Below the pieces are notes generated by a model. It was not told the DNA's origin. It did not search any database and saw only the letters and a program-made list of their open reading frames with translations. A stretch of DNA of 64,000 bases from Nematostella vectensis (lineage: Eukaryota; Cnidaria; Anthozoa; Actiniaria; Edwardsiidae), in assembly GCF_932526225.1 (NCBI RefSeq), contig NC_064047.1, forward strand, positions 5,827,501 through 5,891,500, written 5' to 3'. The position numbers and the translations under genes were made by a program. Positions within the stretch are counted from its first letter, which is position 1; every line of letters begins with the position of its first letter. Below, in pieces: positions 35,145 to 46,500 of the stretch.

Positions 35145-38100
35145 TCAACTCTCCACCTGAAAAATTGTAAAAAAAAAGATATTAGTTAAGTATTAGATTT
35201 TAGTATTCCTGTGTTAGCTACTCAGAAAAAACCCCCAAAAGTTGGATATTCTTTAATGCCCTAAAATGTGATAAGTTAGTCAGACTGAGCCCCAGAGGGG
35301 GTACTCTGCTCTAAACATGATGCTTTGAATTACAGCTACAAAGTTTGAGTTGGAATGCTCAGTTTGGCATAACAAAATGACAGAAAGATCTGTCTCCAGG
35401 TCTTTTCCATCTTGGAAACCTGATGTCCTCTTACCTCCTCATCAGCCTGTGGCTCGTAGGTTTGCAACTAAATGGTAAAAAAAAAAACATTAATAAAAAG
35501 GAAGTGAGGATAAATGGTGCAGTGACATATTTTTTAGGTTTTTACTTTTAAGAAGTAGCTAATTTTATCTATATTTATCAAAGTGAAAGAAAAAAAATCT
35601 CCTTAGCACATGAATCTGTGCATGTAGGCTAGATTTCCAGCTCATCGCGTAGCCTCCAACCCTAGCAACAGCTAGGAAATAGAGCATACTGTCATGAGGC
35701 AAATAGATCAGCACTATTTATTATTATAATGACTCACAACAACTCACCAAATAACAATCCCAGTCCCTTTTCTTAGTAATATTTCACAATTTCAAAAAGA
35801 AATAATTTATAAAATATCTATTAGAATCTGAGCTATAAAACAGGCCACCAGGTCTGAATTATCAGTCACATACTTGAAGAAACTTCCAATAGACACACTG
35901 CTTTTAAAATTTTGAAATATTTTAAGGGATTTCTGCTAAAAATAGTAGGAGATTGTTATGTAATCGGCCTGTAGTAAACTGGTGACAATGCGGCTTTAAT
36001 ACTATCAGCTACAAATAAGTAGATCTACATCAAGGAACACAACAGCTCTCATATTCACTGGATCGTGGTTTCGAAAAGTTAAAACTAAAATACCATAAAA
36101 TACAAGCATAAAATACTCTTAAAATACCATAAATCATTCTGACTTTGTTATTTATATGACAGACATTCTATCTGCTAGCCAGCTCTCATTTGGAGTTACA
36201 GTATTTAAAAAGCTCTTTTTGAAGATTAAAAGGTTGAGGTTCACAGTTGATCCTTTGTGTGGATTCTAGTTCTAGTCTAGAAACATTTCTGGAACCTTCT
36301 CCAAGTACCAAGGTACATAACATCAGTACCAAAGGTACATAACATCAAGTACCATAGGTACATAACATCAGTACCATAGGTACATAACATCAAGTACCAT
36401 AGGTACATAACATCAAGTACCATAGGTACATATAAATACCATAGGTACATAACATCAGTACCATAGGTACATATAAATGCCAAGGTGCATAACATCAGTA
36501 CCATAGGTACATAACATCAGTACCATAGGTACATAACATCAGTACCATAGGTACATAACATCAAGTACCATAGGTACATATAAATACCATAGGTACATAA
36601 CATCAGTACCATAGGTACATATAAATACCATAGGTAAATAACATCAGTACCATAGGTACATAACATCAGTACCATAGGTACATATAAATACCATAGGTAC
36701 ATAACATCAGTACCATAGGTACATATAAATACCAAGGTGCATAACAGCAGTACCATAGGTACATAACATCAGTACCATAGGTACATAACATCAGTACCAT
36801 AGGTACATCACATCAAGTACCATAGGTACATATAAATACCAAGGTGCATAACAGCAGTACCATAGGTACATAACCTCAGTACCATAGGTACATAACATCA
36901 GTACCATAGGTACATATTAATACCAAGGTAAATAACATCAGTACCATAGGTACATATAAATACCAAGGTGCATAACAGCAGTACCATAGGTACATATAAA
37001 TACCAAGGTGCATAACAGCAGTACCATAGGTACATAACATCAGTACCATAGGTACATATTAATACCAAGGTAAATAACATCAGTACCATAGGAACATAAC
37101 CTCAGTACCATAGGTACACAACATCAGTACCATAGGTACATATAAATACCAAGGTAAATAACATCAGTACCATAGGTACATAACATCAGTACCATAGGTA
37201 CATATAAATACCAAGGTAAATAACATCAGTACCATAGGTACATATAAATACCAAGGTGCATAACAGCAGTACCATAGGTACATAACATCAGTACCATAGG
37301 TACATATTAATACCAAGGTAAATAACATCAGTACCATAGGAACATAACCTCAGTACCATAGGTACACAACATCAGTACCATAGGTACATATAAATACCAA
37401 GGTAAATAACATCAGTACCACAGGTACATAACATCAGTACCATAGGTACATATAAATACCAAGGTAAATAACATCAGTACCATAGGTACATAACATCATA
37501 AGTAACAGTGCATACAGTAACATCACTGACCATGCGGGGTGCACTGTGCTGGTTCTAGGAACATCTTGTAACCTTCTCTAAATCTCAAGGTAAATAACAT
37601 CACTGACCATGCGGGGTGTAATGTGCTGGTTCTAGAAACATATGTAACCTTCTCTAAATACCATAGGTGCAAACATCGCTGAGCATGCTACCTAGATGCA
37701 ATGTGCTGTAATAGTAGTTCTAGAAACATCTGGAACACTTATCTAAGTACCACACATTGCATACCATCGCTGAGCATGCTAGATGCAATGTGCTGTAATA
37801 GTAGTTCTAGAAACATCTGGAACACTCATCTAAGTACCACACATTGCATACCATCGCTGAGCATGCTAGATGCAATGTGCTGTAATAGTAGTTCTAGAAA
37901 CATCTGGAACACTTATCTAAGTACCATACATTACATACCATCGCTGAGCATGCTAGATGTAATGTGCTAGACTCACAGATGGCTCAGGCAACTCTAAGAT
38001 AGCCTCAGGTTGGCACTTAGTAGGGTTCACACCAGCTGAAGATGGGGGTGTGGGTTTGTCCTGCACAGGAGTCCGCACTGATTTACGACTATCTGCCCTA

Positions 38101-41100
38101 CTACTAGGCTGAACCTACACATGAATATGATGGTTATTGGTGTGGTCACAAATAATGTGTAATGATGACGATGATGATGGTGATGATGATGCACAAAATG
38201 GCTTGTTAGTGTAAATAATTACGAATGACAAATGATATGATGAGTTAAGACAAGGTTGAAGTGATATGCCTATGTTTTTGCATTAAGGAAGATGGCATGT
38301 AACTGTAGAGAATTATGAATGACACATGATATCATGACTTACAACGTGGAAGTGATATGCCTTTTTTGCATTGATGAAGGGCTAATGCTCCACAAAAAAC
38401 TATAGATTATATATGAGTTTAGGTTAGAATTGTGTCTGTTCAAAACAAAAGATATATTTTTCATCTTCTTTTTATCTGCATTTTCACTGCAGGTCACAGT
38501 TCTCCAATACAGACACTCACAGAAAAAAAAAGAAAATAACACAAAAAGCAGAAAACATCACAAGTGTCACCATGCCTATATGCTTGTTGCATGCGGACTT
38601 ACAGGTGTCCTAGTAGCCGTGGCACGGGACCCAACACGGGACCCTGCCCGTCCCGCACCTGATTTTTGGCTGTACGTTGCACTGCCCATTTCAAAACGAA
38701 TTACCTGGGTCATAAGGTTATGGTAATATACTTCATATTAGGTAGGTTAAAAGGTTATGGTGGTTATAATATACTGTATATTAGGTAATGATAATAGGAG
38801 TGTAGTCATATAGCACATAACCTGGGTCATATGTTTGGTAGGTTAAAAGGTTATGGTTATAATATACTGTATGTTAGGTAATGCTAACATGAGTGTAGTC
38901 ATATAACACATTTCCTGGGTCTTATGTTAGGTAGGTTAAAAGGTTATGGTTTGATATACTAGGTAGGTTAAAGTTCATAATGATAATAGGAGTGTTTTCA
39001 TATATAACACAATACCTGGGTCATATGCTAGGTAGGTTAAATGGTCATGGTAATGAAGATAGAAGTGTAGTCATAAATATGTTAGGTTAAAAAATATGTT
39101 ATGGAAATGAAGACGGAGGTCTGGTCATTAGAAATTTTACAAGGGCACGGGTGACCTAGTGTGTTAGCGCATCGGCCTATCACAAGTGAGTTGAAGTTAT
39201 TCTCCTGTGTTTCCAGTCTTCTCGGATAAGGACACTAAACCAGAGGTCCCGTCTCTTCAAGCTGCACTACACTAACCTGAACCAAAGGGACGTAAAAGAA
39301 CCACTGGGGACGCAATAAACCCTCTGGCAGAGACCACCCCCAGTGACAGTGCTTACAATGCTTACGAGGGACATATGTCAGAAACTGTGTATTCGGTTAA
39401 TATGCTACCCTCGATAAACAAGGATTATAGTTATTGTATTGCATTCTTTAGGTTTTCAAGTTTAAATTGATTCCTACTCATCACTACTTTTACTGTGGAG
39501 GTTTCAAATGAAAAAGGATGAAGTAGACTCCGGCTACGAAGCGATTTAAGACCGGCCTCAAGGATTTCTTCCAATATTTATTATATTAAAACATTCTGAA
39601 GGGTGGATCCCTGCGCGGTCTTGACTTTAACTTAGCTCTGCTCTAAACATGCGATCTCCTCGTGTGCTCTATTGACTCTAACTGGTCTCAATTTACAGAT
39701 GCCTTTTAAGCAGCAATTATCAACTTGTGTCAATCAAACTTAATTACTTACATATTGAATCAGTCACTTAGAAAACAAACAGTGTTCGATGTGCTATCTA
39801 CAACAAGGGATAGTATGTATTTGAAGATCCTCCAATAAGAAATTACTTGCTTTTTTGCCGAAAAGGGTGAAAGGTGGGAATTAAGAAGCCAGCACACCCT
39901 AAACTACCTAGGTATATGTCTGTTGTCTAGTGGTCATCTACCTCACATGGTTATCTATATTCCCCGATTACTTGTTTTACCAGAATAGAGGATCATTTAT
40001 TTCTTGAGGATTAACAACACATTAGTTCTATATCATAGTTGTTTTATTATAATACTAATTAAGGAACATTATGGTCATCAAGCTTACAGAAGTAAATCTA
40101 CTAAAAACATCTAATCCCTTAACTCTAAGAATTTTTGTTGAATTTATAAATTTTGGTAATTTTTTCCCCTTAAATGCTGTAACTGCCATAGCAAACTAAG
40201 TAGCCTCAAGCCAAGCAACCAGAGGATGAATGTAGAAAATAATAAAAATTCTCCTCACCCTTTGTTTTAGGTCAGTATTCTCGGCAGTGAGTTGCTCCAC
40301 TTTTTGTCTTAGTTCTGACACTTCAAGCTTCAAGGCATCAACATCAGCTGTCTCTGGTGCACCTCCATGTAGATGCTGCTTTACAAAGCTTATGTACAGT
40401 CAAGGGAATAGCCAGAATTTCAATCAACCTTTGTTATTGTTTTTATTTGAAAATAAAACAACTTAAGAAAAGAAGAACTTAAGAAAACTTCAAAGTAGCA
40501 ATCTATTAATGAAGTCAGATAACTTATAGACAACACTTTATACATAGATTTAGTGTGTCTTACCAGGCTTTATGGCAAATCAAAAGTGATCAACAAGCCT
40601 CTCAGCCAATAGAAACCAGGGGAGTTTACAGACAGCTGCAAGAGTGCTTTTTTCGCTGAGTTTTGGCACTTGAGTTTAATTCCCCTACATCCGCATTTTA
40701 GATCAGCTTTGGACCACCAGTCTGTTGTATTTTGGACATGTGCGCAACATCGTGAAAACAGGCTATTGGGTAACAAAATATTCTCGATTTTTCTCTGATC
40801 ATCTAATCAAACCCAGAGTAACTAATTTATAGAAATCTAGATAATTTGTAAATTGATAATCAAAAGTGTCAGATATTGATAACCAATTGATGATGATAAT
40901 TACAGTAACTGGATATTGGTAACAGTTAATAATAAAAGTGATTTATTGATAAACAATTATCTAAACAAATTGAGAATGATTTCATCAAAAATTATTCTGG
41001 GTATAAAGATTAAAGAGACAGAGTGGTATAATTAAGTCAATAAATACATAAAGTAAGTCATAAGCACCCAAATTATTTAGATCGACTTTACTATAGTCTG

Positions 41101-41415
41101 TAGCAAAAACTAAGGATACTCTAAAGCGTTGTGTGGCTTCTCTGGCTCTTCATATAGGTTGACTAAAACTAAAACACAATTAAAGAAGGCAATTCAGTAA
41201 GCATTAGACTATAAGATATTCATGACATTTGCCGTACCTTTGGTAAGGGAATCTAGAACTCCTGCTTTTTCCAAATATTTTCTGAATTCTTCCCTTTTCG
41301 AATCCGCTACCTTTTAGAAGAGAAAAAACTTATAAAACCGCACAGAAATAAAGTTCTGTTGAATACATAAGATAAGCAAAGATCCTGAAAGTCTTACTCT
41401 GTATTGAGAAGTCAT
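35145..41415 (-). CDS. MYCBP: MYC-binding protein (MYCBP / AMY-1) homolog
   Basis: Seven coding exons, read right to left: 41415-41398, 41310-41238, 41162-41120, 40388-40259, 38114-37977, 35467-35435, 35156-35145; 447 nt, 148 aa, against about 103 in human. MTSQYR then ADSKREEFRKYLEKAGVLDS and LYEEPEKPHNALDF are nearly the human sequence; exon 4 encodes the C-terminal coiled coil (LKLEVSELRQKVEQLTAENT). Human MYCBP binds the MYC N-terminus and also A-kinase anchoring proteins. The extra length is exon 5 (46 codons, Pro/Ser-rich), which has no counterpart in the human protein I know; exons 4, 5, 6 and 7 all join in phase 0, so exon 5 could be skipped cleanly. Exon 6 (LQTYEPQADEE) matches the human tail. 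Intron 3 has U12-type signals. Exon 1 is only 18 coding nt. Confidence 0.93.
35815..35999. mobile_element. TTAA-flanked MITE, copy 3 (5'-truncated; MYCBP intron 5)
   Basis: The right end 'gtaaactggtgacaatgcgg' plus CTTTAA and the internal 'gaaacttccaatagacacac' block match the copies at 26169 and 46262. The left terminal repeat is absent. Confidence 0.75.
36295..37500. repeat. 1.2-kb minisatellite in MYCBP intron 5
   Basis: More than 50 units of 'taccataggtacataacatc' plus 'ag' (22 bp), mixed with shorter ~19-bp units 'taccataggtacatataaa'. Larger blocks repeat in the same order (about 36960-37130 and 37240-37400), showing higher-order duplication. Minus-strand frames of YLWYLYVPMVL type are artefacts. 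Confidence 0.95.
37540..37965. repeat. ~88-bp tandem repeat next to MYCBP exon 5 donor
   Basis: Copies of a segment with 'catcgctgagcatgctagat' and 'gttctagaaacatctggaac'. The last three are very alike. The array reaches within about 10 bp of the exon 5 donor at 37976. Confidence 0.88.
38700..39115. repeat. Degenerate ~100-bp tandem repeat in MYCBP intron 4
   Basis: Recurring 'ggtaggttaaaaggttatgg', 'gtgtagtcatat' and 'cctgggtcatatg' blocks in the same order, three to four diverged copies. Confidence 0.7.
39126..39440 (+). mobile_element. Probable tRNA-derived SINE in MYCBP intron 4
   Basis: The 5' part 'gggtgacctagtgtgttagc' and 'gcatcggcctatcac' resembles a tRNA head with an A-box-like 'tgacctagtgtg'; a weak B-box-like 'gttgaagttattc' follows at tRNA-like spacing. 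The body is non-coding. Class assigned by look only. Confidence 0.45.
40389..41119 (-). other. U12-type intron (MYCBP intron 3)
   Basis: The donor reads GA|GTATCCTTA, close to the minor-spliceosome consensus GTATCCTTT. Near the 3' end TCCCTTGAC (complement of 40399-40407) fits the U12 branch site TCCTTRAC; its A lies about 11 nt before the acceptor AG. There is no polypyrimidine tract before the acceptor (ACATAAG|C). The resulting junction keeps the MYCBP reading frame. Confidence 0.85.
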
Positions 41416-42698
41416 TTTGTTGGTTGTTTAGGGGAATTATTTGATGTTTTTCGCCGCTTGATTCAGTCTTGTTTCTGTTTCTCCTTTGGCGCTAGCAACG
41501 ACTAAAACACACGGCTCTAGCGCCCAGGCCAAAGCAAAAGGGAATAAACAGGGTTCCCATAGGTCCTTGGAAAACCACAGCAAGCCCACATTTTCGACAG
41601 TACTCGAAAGTCGGGTCGGATTGCTTATAGGGAAAAATATATTTTTTTGTGGATTATTTTAGGGATGACCAGCGCTTGTAAATAATATAAGAAGAAATCA
41701 TGAATATGCAAAGGCTTTTTTGGTGCTACCTATTTATGCTAAAAATGAGCTGTAAAAAGCTATACCCTTTCTGCACTCTTGTCTTTTATACACTTTTGTT
41801 ATTCATTTAGCCAGGGGAGATCAACTTGACTTAGGTGATCCATTCCAATTAAAGAATTTTTATTACCACTCTTGTAATTCAAGAACGGACCACTTGGAGT
41901 GCTAAATGGGTAATCTCCATCTCCCTCCCCCTTCATCAACTCTGTTCACAACCCTGGATGGTACTATAACTCAGTTATAACAATAATAAAAAAACTCACT
42001 TTAATGGAAATAAACATTGTTTATCGAGCCCATCACCATAACTATTTTTATATATTTAACATTGCTTACCATAATTAAAAATTTGTTTAACATTCCTGTT
42101 TTCACAAATGCATCAAATCACTGACCAGAGACAAATCTGGTATTTCTCTAGCCAGGTGATTTATTAATTGTTTATTATTAAGAAAATGACCAGTAGTGGT
42201 GTAACTGTGCACCTCAGTTTTCTGGTCCATGAGCTACCAGTAGGCCAGCTACGGCAGTGGATATTCCATTTATATAAATATATGACACATACTTATTGTG
42301 ACAATTTTAATTGTATTTCTAAATTCGCATGAGATTTTAAAGAGAAGACTTGAGAATACCTGGCGACCAGCCATTTCCTTTGGGATGCTTAGAATAAAAA
42401 TGGTACATGAACGATATAATTTTTGTTTTCAAGCAATTTTTAACAGACCAAGAAATCATGATATATGAGAAACGGATGATTCAATGTACTGTACCATGCA
42501 AAAACAGAAAGAAAATAAGCTGAAAAAAAAAAACCCATTAAAATCAAAACCCCAACATGTTGCTTCTTAACTTAAATGAACCCATTTTAGTAGAGGTAAG
42601 AGGCCCCATTTGCTGATTCACTAACACACTGGGCCACCTGTGGTGAAAGGCCCCATTTACTGATGCACTAACTCACTAGGCCACCTGTGGTGGCCTGT
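41416..42698. other. Gap between MYCBP start and Kelch gene 3' end
   Basis: Should hold the MYCBP promoter (near 41416) and the 3' UTR of the Kelch gene. AATAAA-type signals on the minus strand are near 42160-42176. A 50-bp near-duplication ('ggccccattt...ctgattcactaac...gggccacctgtggtg') sits at 42602-42692 just past the Kelch stop. No exon seen. Confidence 0.6.
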
Positions 42699-44414
42699 CT
42701 ACATGACTGAGGCAAGGAGCTCTCCTGGGACAGTAGTGATGCAGCAAGCCAGCCCCTCAATTGCAACTTTGAGTCTATCCACTACTTCCCACTGGCGCTT
42801 ATATGTGTCATAGCATTCAATACTATGAAGCTCTCTCCCTTTGTTGATTCCACACAATGCATAGACCTTGTCCTTTATTGCTCCTGAACAGCCATGAGAT
42901 CTAGGGACACACAAAGGTGCAATCACACTCCAGGAGTTACTAACGGGGGTGTACACTTCGCATGCATCAAGCACAAAGGGCACCTCCAGAAGGTCTTCAC
43001 CACCAATGATGTAAATCTGTTGATGCAGATAAGTAGCCGATGCACCTGATCGCCGATGACGCATAGGTGGGATCTCATACCAGGCATCGTTATCAACTTT
43101 GTACGTCTCACATGACTTTAACGGCATATACTCTTCACTGCTGAACCCACCAAATGCATAAATTTGATCCTCAGTAGCAACAACACACAGTCTTGTGCGG
43201 GACTCATTCAAGCTGGCCACAAAGCTCCAAGAGTTATCCTTAGAGTCATAACGCTGAACAACATTCAAAGGGCGTCCTGTATTGTCATGCCCTCCTATGG
43301 CATAGATGTAGTTTCCAAAAGATGCAACCCCTAAGGCTGCTACTTCTTTCCGCATGCTCATGACTGTACTCCAAGAGTTTGACCGTGGGTCGTAAAGCTC
43401 AGCACTACGCAGTGCTGTCTCCTCCATCGAGGCCCCACCCACAACAAATATCCCCCCATCATGAAGTGTCATTCCATGATTTTTTCTCGCTGTTATCATG
43501 GGTGCAAGATCATAGCATTCGCTCAAATTTGGCACAAACAAATGAGCTTCATTTGTAATTCTATTCGTTTCTAGCCACCCCCCAGCAATGAAAATTCCAT
43601 TTTGGCATGTTCTTGGCTGAGGAAAAAGATTTCTTCTCTTTCTTTCATCATAAGACAATGAAAAATATTCCTCAGCCCTGACAACTAAAAGTTTACATGC
43701 ATCACTTTCTCTGACTAGCTCTTCGCCTTTCACTACATCCTCCAGGTAACACCTAGGGAGGTACACTAATCGCAAGTGCCGAAAAAGGATCTCAAAATGC
43801 TTTCTTCTCTCTTCAAGGGAGAAATCCACCCATCTTACCACAGCCTCGAATACCTCCTGTTCCTTAGCTACAAGGTCGTCACAGGAAATTATAGCAAGTA
43901 GCTGTTCAACATTGAGTCTCTCAAACTCTTCCGCTTGAGACACAGTTCCAAATTGTTCCAGTGTGTATCTCTGAGCGTTATCTTTGAGAGTCTGGAAATT
44001 GAATTTCTCAGCAATCGCAAGAATGCTCAGGCAGTTCGCAGAGGTTAGATTATGTGAGAGAAAGTCTATACCCAATTGTTTTAATTTAGGTAATAGCATA
44101 TAATCTGCCGCTACTGTCAATGGTATAGCTTTACTTTCCTCCACAACGACCGACCCAGAGTACAAATACGCCAAGATGTCTTCCATGATTTCGACATCAA
44201 CATTGTTTAACTTGATCTCATTGCCCTGATTTTCCCTCATTTCGCTTGTGAACAATGCACGGAAGTACGGACTGGAAGCGGCTAGAATGTTTCGATGCGC
44301 GTGGAACAAGACCTCATTCACATTTAATGTAACGTCGCAAAGAAATCTTTCTTTTCTAAAATCGTCCATCGATTGCATTGCATTCACACAGAACGTAGCG
44401 TCCTTTCCAGCCAT
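42699..44414 (-). CDS. Kelch-like protein (BTB-BACK-Kelch), intronless
   Basis: A single uninterrupted frame of 571 codons. Residues about 15-125 are a BTB domain (FLCDVTLNV, FHAHRNILAASSPYFRALFT); about 130-235 a BACK domain (ANCLSILAIAEKF, EVFEAVVRWVDF); about 270-560 six Kelch repeats, with the double-glycine marks IFIAGG, IFVVGG, IYAIGG, IYAFGG and IYIIGG, and a weaker last one (VYALCG). Such proteins usually bind CUL3 through BTB/BACK and present a substrate held by the Kelch propeller for ubiquitination. Which KLHL it corresponds to I cannot tell. It has no intron while the neighbours have many, so it may be a retrogene or a member of an expanded intron-poor family. The frame is clean, so it appears functional. 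Confidence 0.95.
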   Translation of the reverse strand: MAGKDATFCVNAMQSMDDFRKERFLCDVTLNVNEVLFHAHRNILAASSPYFRALFTSEMRENQGNEIKLNNVDVEIMEDILAYLYSGSVVVEESKAIPLTVAADYMLLPKLKQLGIDFLSHNLTSANCLSILAIAEKFNFQTLKDNAQRYTLEQFGTVSQAEEFERLNVEQLLAIISCDDLVAKEQEVFEAVVRWVDFSLEERRKHFEILFRHLRLVYLPRCYLEDVVKGEELVRESDACKLLVVRAEEYFSLSYDERKRRNLFPQPRTCQNGIFIAGGWLETNRITNEAHLFVPNLSECYDLAPMITARKNHGMTLHDGGIFVVGGASMEETALRSAELYDPRSNSWSTVMSMRKEVAALGVASFGNYIYAIGGHDNTGRPLNVVQRYDSKDNSWSFVASLNESRTRLCVVATEDQIYAFGGFSSEEYMPLKSCETYKVDNDAWYEIPPMRHRRSGASATYLHQQIYIIGGEDLLEVPFVLDACEVYTPVSNSWSVIAPLCVPRSHGCSGAIKDKVYALCGINKGRELHSIECYDTYKRQWEVVDRLKVAIEGLACCITTVPGELLASVM

Positions 44415-44910
44415 CCTGTGTCCCGGTATTTTACGATTTAGGGAGTTTATAAGGGAATGTTCCGTGCTCAGTCTCAGTTCGCCGGTCTGTCAAGTCATAG
44501 GATGGGCAACATCTGCGACACCTGCTCCCATGGGAAATACCGCTGACGCATTCGCGCCTTATTCTCCTCCTTTCTCTCCAGTGGCATTTTATTTTAAAAG
44601 TGAAGTTTTCTTTTTCGCCCTGTGCGCCAGTTCCAAGCTCCCAAAAGTTGCTTTTGCAAACACCTCACTGACCTTTTGGAAATAGTATAAATTTTCTTTT
44701 CATAGTTACTTCAAGATTTCTACACATTATTTGTATCTTCCAATATTATAATAATGCTGGGGCTTACCAGGACTCTTTAAGTGGACATAAAGAGCTCAGT
44801 TTCCTTACTAGCAGAGGCCTCTTTTCTTTGTATTTCGCTCAGCGACTGCGTTATATACCTACCCCCTTACAAGAATGTTGAACACCTTGGACACAAAGTT
44901 AGCATTTCAC

Positions 44911-45090
44911 CCCCCCCCCCCCCTGGCCGTAGCCAGGGGGGGAAGGGGGGGGGTCGGAAGAAACCACCCCGCACGACTGGAAGGTGCGCCCTGATGAAAG
45001 AAAATTGAGTACCACTGCAAGCCAGGCAAGGAACCTAAGAGAAAAAACGAACCTCCCCGCTCAGAATCCTGGCTAGGGGCCTGCACAACA
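44911..45090. repeat. Dispersed repeat with poly-C/poly-G hairpin
   Basis: CCCCCCTGGC-cgta-GCCAGGGGGG forms a perfect hairpin at its left end. The rest matches the copy at 13370-13560 ('gccctgatgaaagaaaattg' and 'gagtaccactgcaagc'). Confidence 0.75.
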
Positions 45091-45612
45091 CTGCTTTGCG
45101 AGGGGAAAAGGGAAGTCAAGAAAAATGTGATTCAAAAAACAAAACGACACGATATTTAAGCGCGAGAAAACCCAAGGCTTAGGTTAAACGCCATTTTACA
45201 AATACATTCAAACGAACGGTGGACTGTTTCATCTCGAGATATGGATAGAACGGCATCTAAACTAGACCTAGGTGCCTCAAGAGGTTTTGACTAGGATTCT
45301 AGAAACCTCAACACTCCATAACACCCCCTATTCGTTATTAACTAGGGCAGGGATAAGGCCGAATGGAAGGGTGGGGGGGGGGTTAGGGGAACAAATAAAT
45401 AGAACAAGAACTAACAGCGCCAGCTCCAACCAGCATTGCTGGCGCACCACTGCGTTCGGTATTTCACAAAGAAATTCAACAACTTGGCGAACTTTTTCAC
45501 AGCACCTCCTAACAGTGTTCGAACAGCACTATTATTACTGGGCAGGCTATTTTGGGTAACACTGATGGCTCTGTTCCCTCTGGGCTCAACCTTTGAACTT
45601 AAGGTACATTAA

Positions 45613-45833
45613 CAGGGCTGTCAAAATAAGACGGCGACCGCCGGAGCCCCGATTCCCTTCTGCTTCAAAGTGAACGAGTGACACAGAAAGCTCTGCTCAG
45701 GAGGGTAGAACCCCGCGTTGCTACTTCGTTTTATCGCTGGCTACTGTGTGTCTGATATTTGAAATGAATAATAAAGCTAGTTTTGCGTCAATCCTCTCGC
45801 AGCCAGCTACTTTAATACATTTTGACAGCCCTG
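45613..45833. mobile_element. hAT-like MITE
   Basis: 221 bp with 15-bp inverted ends CAGGGCTGTCAAAAT. The end sequence fits the hAT pattern (CAGGG), but an 8-bp target duplication is not evident, so the class is tentative. Confidence 0.55.
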
Positions 45834-46261
45834 CATGGAACGTATTATTCGCCTGTTTTGATTGATGTTTACACAACCAAACAAATGATTAAACAAGCGC
45901 ATAAGAAAGACTACTCACGACTCTGAATTCATTTGTCAATAACGACCCTAAATAAAACTGTACATAGTAATTAGAAAGTAAGGTATGTGTTCAGAAGTTT
46001 TAAAAATTCACCCGGGGCGAAGTGCGAGATGAAATGTCATACAACATACAGTAATACGTGTTAAAGGGTCTTCGTCAGCCGCCATTTTGTCATCCTAGCA
46101 AAAAAAAAAAAAGTGTGGAAAAGCACCATTTGACGATTATGAGAAGCTTTTGGAATGTTAACTTTTTGTTAACTGAAGTACGTAAATTTGTTTTCAGATG
46201 ACTATCCCGAGATTTTATCGCATAATTTGTCAATGACAAAGATGCAGATGACAAGGGCTCT

Positions 46262-46500
46262 TTAAAGCCGCATTGTCACCAGTTTACTGAAACCTCAACC
46301 GTTAAAAGACAAAAGAATCTATTAAAATCCGAGATATTTAACAGGCCATCCGCACTAAATTATCAATCACATCCTCGAAGAAACTTCCAATAGACACACT
46401 GCTTTCAATATTTTGAATTATGTTTCGCATTTTCCGTTTAAAATCATCGGATATTGTTACGTAATTGACCGGAAGTAAACTGGTGACAATGCGGCTTTAA
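46262..46500. mobile_element. TTAA-flanked MITE, copy 2
   Basis: 239 bp, TTAA at both edges, inverted ends AGCCGCATTGTCAC. Full-length relative of 26169-26421, inserted in reverse orientation as judged from the internal 'gaaacttccaatagacacac' block. Confidence 0.8.
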
